This document shows, piece by piece, positions 58,107 through 64,000 of a DNA stretch of 64,000 bases (its first letter is position 1; each line of letters opens with the position of its first letter). The notes beneath the pieces were generated by a model, which was given only the letters and a program-made list of their open reading frames with translations, was not told the DNA's origin and did not search any database. Location of the stretch: contig CALNVZ010002974.1 in NCBI GenBank assembly GCA_940671915.1, forward strand, positions 17,170,371 through 17,234,370. Reading direction: 5' to 3'. The stretch is from Paracentrotus lividus (lineage: Eukaryota > Echinodermata > Echinoidea > Camarodonta > Echinidae). Both the position numbers and the translations under genes were made by a program.

Positions 58107-59124
58107 AGTGGCGGCTCAAAATTATTAAAATACCTGAACCTAAACACAAAAGTCTATGGGATTATCAATGCCTATTCATTTGCCGAAATAAAGTTTAAAT
58201 ATTCGTTTGGTGTGCCAGAAGCTTTCATGGATTTTTAGCATAGGTGCTTACATATATTTGATAGCAAATTTTATTAGTTTCGACCAATCTGGTATGCGCA
58301 GCATATTAAAATTGTTCGCTTGCGCTTTTGGTTTTCCCATAGACTTGGTGTATTAAAAACATTAGTCCCAAATGCAAAAAGTAAAATGCCAATTAACATA
58401 TGCCGATTGCTCAAAAAGCATTGAATATGAAGTAGAAACTAGCCGGCTTATTCCCCAAATTCCCTAAATAACCCTCCCACTAAATACCTCAAGTTTCAGA
58501 ACAAATTTAGTCAAATGGGAGGGGTGGATCGCCACATCCTTGGTGGTGAGATGACCGAATAACCATACCGCATTAAGTTTAAGATATTTTTTTATTAAAT
58601 GAAAGACACTCCTTGTATATTATATTTTTTAGAAGGAATTTCATGAGCGCAATTCAAAATATGTTAAAAATATAGCGGTCGAGGAAAAAGGGGAACTTAA
58701 ATGGGGGCTCAAATAAAAAAATGGGCCCCTCCACAAAATTCAAAAATTCCCACAGAACATGTTACACTTCACCCTATCGTAATGTGATGACATTCTTCAC
58801 ATTCTCATAGAAATTTCCTTTAAAAAAATGTATACTTTTTGAGAGAGAGACTTGATTTTTTTAAACGTTTATGCACTTTGATCCTGATATGGGCAAGATT
58901 TTTTAGATTTTACAATTGGATAGCGTAACACAAAAGGGGCGATTTGGGGCGAGTTGGGGGGTCGAGTTCCAAACGCGTGACTGTTATTAGTCTTAAGAGT
59001 ACAATAAAAGAACTATTGTAGACCATTCCAGCGCATTCCTAAAGAATTTAAATGGTCCCACTGAATGAAACAACTAAAATCGTTTAAATTTAACCTTGGT
59101 GTTCTAATAATTTTGGCACCACTG
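58107..59124. mobile_element. Noisy copy of the Tc1-like element
   Basis: Corresponds to 44008-45016. The left end reads AGTGGCGGCTCAAAATTATT, having lost the first C and gained an inserted T; the right end keeps CACCACTG and TA. Part of the duplicated segment, not an independent insertion. Confidence 0.85.
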
Positions 59125-62100
59125 TATATATTTGAAAAATGGTGAAGAGTGACAGAGAACCGAAATAAGGGGGTCTAATTCAGCCATTTTACGTGTTCAT
59201 TTCCATTTGATAGTATTAATTAATTTAATTTAATTTATTTTTGCCTTGGAGATTGTAAGGTGGAGTAGGCCTAGTGAATTTGGAATGAGAGTCCTCTTAT
59301 TGACCCAAATCATGACAAGTCGTTTCTCCGCACAATTTATTTCGCTTTTAAAAATCAGTAATGAGGCATATTGATAAGTATCTTTGATTAACCAATTTGA
59401 CCATGTCCTTCATTATTAGACACGAAAGCATTATATTCACAAGTCATATGGTTAAACAAAAAGGGTAACTAGTTTAATTTTGACCGTCTTCTTTAACACA
59501 AGAGGCGAGACAAGACAATGAACATCATTGTGTCAAAATTGACGATGCTCGTCTTATCTTAACTTCATCAAAATAACATGGACTCGATAACTCATAAACA
59601 AAAGACGAAAAAAGAAAATGATTTTAATCTTTCGAAAAGACAGGATCTAAAGTGAACACCGTTTAAAATGTAAGGGTCGAATTGTGTGATTATCAATTCC
59701 AATTCTCTAGGGAACAATGGCTTTTCTTGTTATTTTTAATTGATTTCGCCCGTGTGGTCATCTATAGTTTTTGGGGCGTCAAGAAATTGTAGACTTATTG
59801 AAGCCAATATGAAACGAAACTTAGTCTTGGTGCGAGCGCCATCTCTTATCATGCTTATTCCGGGCAAGTCGACATGTGACATAAATAAAAGTAAAAATTT
59901 TGCTCCGTGTAGCCAAAAGTGCTTTGAGATGTTTGTGTCCTAGTGGATACTTCTCCGACTTAAAGATCACAAGTAGTTGTTAGAATCCTTAGCCAAACAA
60001 CATTAACGTTCTTTGGTAAGACATTAAATCAATAGCTGCTTAACTCGACGCAAGGTGTTAGTAAAAGGTACCGGATCACCAGTGTGATCCACCTAAAATC
60101 ATTTTTTGAAAGCAAATTGAAATGTTGTTTTATAATGTAAATGCATATAACAGGACATATGTTTAAGAATAATTATATTCATGATGCGATAACCGGCTCC
60201 ACCAACTATGGAGACACATTCAGGGTGCTAGGTTATCCTAAGTGGAATAAAATAGTCTGTCTCCCGTATCAAATTGTAGTGAGACTGTAGGGATTTTTTC
60301 ACATATTCTGCGATCACAAATCTGCCATATTTGCCATTACACATTATTTTTTTTTAATTTCTGATGGGCGACGAGAAGGGGGCCCTTGGGGCAAGGTAGT
60401 TTTAAAATGGCCATCATCTGAGTGAGAGATTGATAATTTCAAAAGGAAGAGGAGTCATAATGAACAAACTTTATACTAACCTTGGATGATATTGGTCATT
60501 TAATCTATAACCGATGGCAATAGTATTGAATGTTGGTACTACCCATTCTTGGAGTAGGGGTTTGCCATAATTGGTCGTAAGAATAGGCGTTTGGGGCGTA
60601 AATGGCTTTTTTCCAGAGTCTCCAAAAGGCCACATTGGCACATTGGTCCGCTCAATACCATATTCATTTTGTTTCCAATGAGCACCAGAATGGCACCACC
60701 TATGGGCCACCGTTCATCACCAGTCAAACCAAAATGGCCGCCATACAGATATAGGTCGAGAGCATTTCAATAAAAGAAAATTGGCTGACTAGAACAAAAT
60801 ATAATATATCGGGTTTCATGGGTCTTTGAATATGTAGATAATGCTTTTCATTGTATCCGTTGACCTCAGCAAGTAGGGCCTATGGTGGTGGGCAACGTAG
60901 TGACCCACTTGGTGCTTTTGAAATATGTGACCAACGGCTCGCTTAGTAGCCCCTAAACAGCTCCAGTCTATTGTGTGTTCACATTGTTAACGATAATGAA
61001 AATAATTAAATCTAACAGTGTGGAAATGTTAATAAATGTGATGTGGTTTCAACGCAGAATGTTTGCATAAACGTGTTGGTTCACATCTGTGAAATGAATC
61101 CAATCACAATGAAGATCTCAGGAACTTTTACAACTCCAATTCAAACAATGTAATAGTATGTTATATTCAGAGTGTTTTCACACTGTGGGGCGCTGTGTTA
61201 TATCAGCAGGGAGCAGTTTTAACACTTGCAAATCATGCAGCGCAGAAGGCCGAAAATAAATAGGATGTCCGGGAATTCATTAGCCGTAACGCCTCTTTTA
61301 TGTCCTGTATCTGAAGATAATGTCAACACCTGGAACAGATGAACTCAAGCATAATCAGACACGGTATTTTGACAATCAAGACCCGTGGAAAATGGGCTGA
61401 TATGAAGGACTGCGCTATCCATATGACAAGCCGAGTAAACAGTAACGTCCTCTATTTTGACTATTGTTGATCGCGTGTCATCAATCTCGTAATTTTCATC
61501 AAACATGCATCCTCAATGATATTGAATAACTCTTAACTGCTCGTAAAGGCTGTCTGGCAAATGTGGACTATTAAAGTCTATTGTGCAATGAATCAATTAT
61601 CGAGTAATAAAAACATCCATATTTACGCTGCCTAGTATTATTGGATTTCCTGTTCCATCAATGCAATATTGATGTTTCCAAGAGCTTCTGAAATTGCTCT
61701 GTTGCTACCTTTTTTATGTGAATATCTCTTAATTACAATTTGTCTGAATCACGTGTTTTGTATAGGAAAACGTATAAATGTGAAAACTGATCAATATAAA
61801 AATGAGTTAATACAATCGAAATATTTTATGGCACAACTTTTTTTTTGTGGGGATTGAAAATCACATTTAATTTCCTTCATTAAACGAAACATACATTGAT
61901 TTAATATACTTAAATGAATGCTGTAATATATTATCACAATTTTTTAACATTCAATAACTCTAAAGAAAATATAATTTTGTATAGACTCTCATGACTGAGA
62001 TTTTATTAAGCAACCACATCTGTCTGCCTATTTACATTTGCTAATATTCATAATCAGATAATATTTGACAAGGTGTTTTCCCTTTTCCTTGGCTCTTATA

Positions 62101-63031
62101 CATATTGACTATTTATTTATAATATCAAAATGATAATATCCATTAAATGAAAGTATTTACTGTACTTTTAATGCATGAAGGCGTGGGTGGGAAGCTAAAA
62201 ACAAAAAATGTAATATATAGTTTAAGTCATTTAACAACTTCAATAAGTTTAATGCTTTGGTGTAGGGGAGGGGGGGGGGGCAGCATTTGTAAGTCCCAAA
62301 AGTTTTTCGGACGTGTATTAAACTTAATTATTCATATGAGAGTTTTCTCAGTCAATCATTATATGGTTGTGTTAACAGCCGTGTTGTATGGAATCAATCA
62401 TACTCGTTCATGTGATTGTTTTGTGTAATAATTTTATATAAAATCTTCATATTTATTTGTTATAATAACAATTATAAATTCTTTTGTTTCTGTTATTGCT
62501 GTGATAATTGCTGTCAAGAATAATCAATATCCATGAACATCATGGATAATTTTAGTTTGTCCAAATCTCCAAAAAAAGTTTGGATATTTAATATCCTTCA
62601 TTTTCATTTGTTTACTTTATTAAGCCTATTTAATTAGGTTTAAAGTGACTTATAAATATACAAACAATTAAAAGGTCCAAGGACCAAAACTAATCATGTT
62701 TACAATAGATTTATGAATCACAATAAATAAGCACAAAATATTTAAAGATATTTTTCTTTTGAGGGGGTGTACATCCTTGCCTCTTATCATGTTATGAACA
62801 TTTTATTTATTATTGATTATTTATTTTTATTCATATATTAATTTATTTATTCACCTTTTAAATAGTTATTTTATTTCTTAATACTCGTTTATTTTTTTGA
62901 GGGGGATTTGGGTGGGGCACTGAAATTCACCGGTGTGGCAAGGGGGGATTAAAAAAGTTCAGTTTTTTTTTTCTTCCATCTTTCTCTCACTCTTCTATTC
63001 ATTGTATCATCACAGCATTCCATATAAATAT

Positions 63032-63035
<4 letters not shown>

Positions 63036-63086
<51 letters not shown>
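63036..63086. repeat. (AC)n microsatellite, duplicate copy
   Basis: About 25 AC units with an ACAACAC end. It matches the 48894-48933 array but is about 11 bases longer. Confidence 0.95.
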
Positions 63087-63087
<1 letters not shown>

Positions 63088-63215
63088 CACAATGAAAATA
63101 GGCTCTCTGACGAACGTGTAGTGCAGTGACTCATTATTATTATTTTTTTATGCGGGCGAAACAGAAACAAACTTAGAGTGATGAGCCGAGACGTAGCTCT
63201 CATATTTCATTTTTT

Positions 63216-63266
63216 ATTTTGGCAAGCTTTCGGCCATGTATCCGGCCTTCATCAGGCTTACAAAAT
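63216..63266 (-). ncRNA. Duplicate of the hammerhead-like Penelope-type motif
   Basis: All helices and core elements of 49059-49109 recur without change in this low-error part of the second copy. Confidence 0.42.
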
Positions 63267-64000
63267 GCATTGAAATTTGAGATGAATATAAATTTATGGC
63301 TGCAGACAAACGTATTAGATTTTAGATATCTGTTAACATTTGATTTTTAAAAGCATAAAAATATGTAGCCAATGGGGTATTGTTTTCAAAGGTAGGTCCT
63401 AATACATAAACTCATGAATAGAATTAAGTTATTTTATATATCACACCATCAATTAGGAGGGTATCTACTTTTGAACAAAAAATGTGAAAGTAATGTGAAT
63501 CTTCATTTTGAAAGCAACTGTTAAAAAATGGACATTGTAATGCCACTGTGCCATAGTTGCAAATACAAAATATGATAAACAAATGAATTTCTTTCTCTGA
63601 AGTAACAAGAATATTACTTTCGGAAATGATCTCTTATAATGAGCTTTTAAATCCGGGTGGTTTTTCACCGAGCCATTCGTAAAGTTACAAATGACTTTAA
63701 AACTACTGGAACATGCTCTAAAGCGTTATACTAATAATATTTTTAATCATTTAGCAAAATAACTGATCGCTAGTCGTTCGTAAAGTTATGTGTAACTTAC
63801 CGACTTGGTGATACCCCCACGTTTGATATTTATAGAACACCGGTAATGGTGAGGCAATACGACCATTTGTAATATTTGTCAAAATTTCATTCATTCACAA
63901 ATGGACTAAATCCACTTTTGATGAAACCTTAATCCTTGATATCAGACCAATTTTGAGGTACGTACCTGTCTTTAAATACAAGTTTTATTCCAAATATTAT

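Larger units (their letters stand above)
52690..64000. repeat. Second (noisy) copy of 37.8-49.84 kb, probable assembly artefact
   Basis: Collinear with about 37760-49843 to the last base of the window. Differences are dominated by single-base insertions and deletions, many in homopolymers. Between 52.7 and 54 kb many short blocks are missing, whereas from about 62.5 kb the copies are nearly identical. Features inside (exon 1 copy, Tc1-like element, CA repeat, Penelope-type motif) mirror those of the first copy. Confidence 0.9.

Noticed and set aside
1-64000. CRISPR array, bacterial operon, rRNA or prophage
   Set aside because: No regular spaced repeats, no dense coding and no ribosomal RNA words were seen; the texture is that of animal intron and intergenic DNA.

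Overview
The window looks like AT-rich intron and intergenic DNA from an animal, most likely a marine invertebrate deuterostome such as an echinoderm. That placement is an inference from the secreted D8C-type gene, the mix of non-LTR and Tc1/mariner-like repeats and the general texture; no species marker was seen. There are no bacterial-type operons and almost no long open frames. Coding information is confined to short exons with canonical GT-AG junctions.

One gene can be reconstructed on the minus strand and spans almost the whole first 40 kb. Six exons (40218-40047, 25762-25599, 25026-24801, 18151-18092, 10060-9924, 83-9) join without any phase conflict into a 277-residue frame. It encodes a signal peptide, a D8C domain (the cysteine-rich domain of uromodulin, GP2, OIT3 and VWDE), a short CxPG...DGF.PC cysteine motif, and a final segment resembling the beta-sandwich that follows in VWDE-like proteins. 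The stop codon lies at 11-9. The very large introns are packed with repeats.

Repeats by region: a decayed RTE-like LINE on the minus strand at about 1.5-4.6 kb; A/CAA- and GT-rich low complexity at 8.4-9.8 kb; a 1.29-kb TA-flanked mariner-like element with 195-bp inverted repeats at 12.0-13.3 kb; three TA-flanked elements of about 0.86-0.99 kb (13.8, 35.5 and 49.8 kb) that each carry many internal copies of their own terminal motif; a 1.0-kb Tc1-like element at 44.0 kb; foldback MITEs at 20.7 and 37.5 kb; a 240-bp trinucleotide array at 28.9 kb; and a Penelope-type motif with a hammerhead-like core at 49.06 kb.

The last 11.4 kb (after a run of 25 N at 52553-52577) is a second, indel-rich copy of about 37.8-49.84 kb. 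It includes a frameshifted copy of exon 1, the Tc1-like element and the Penelope-type motif. The error density is highest next to the gap and almost vanishes by 62.5 kb. This is best read as an unpolished, uncollapsed assembly overlap and not as a biological duplication, so features in 52.6-64.0 kb should not be counted twice.
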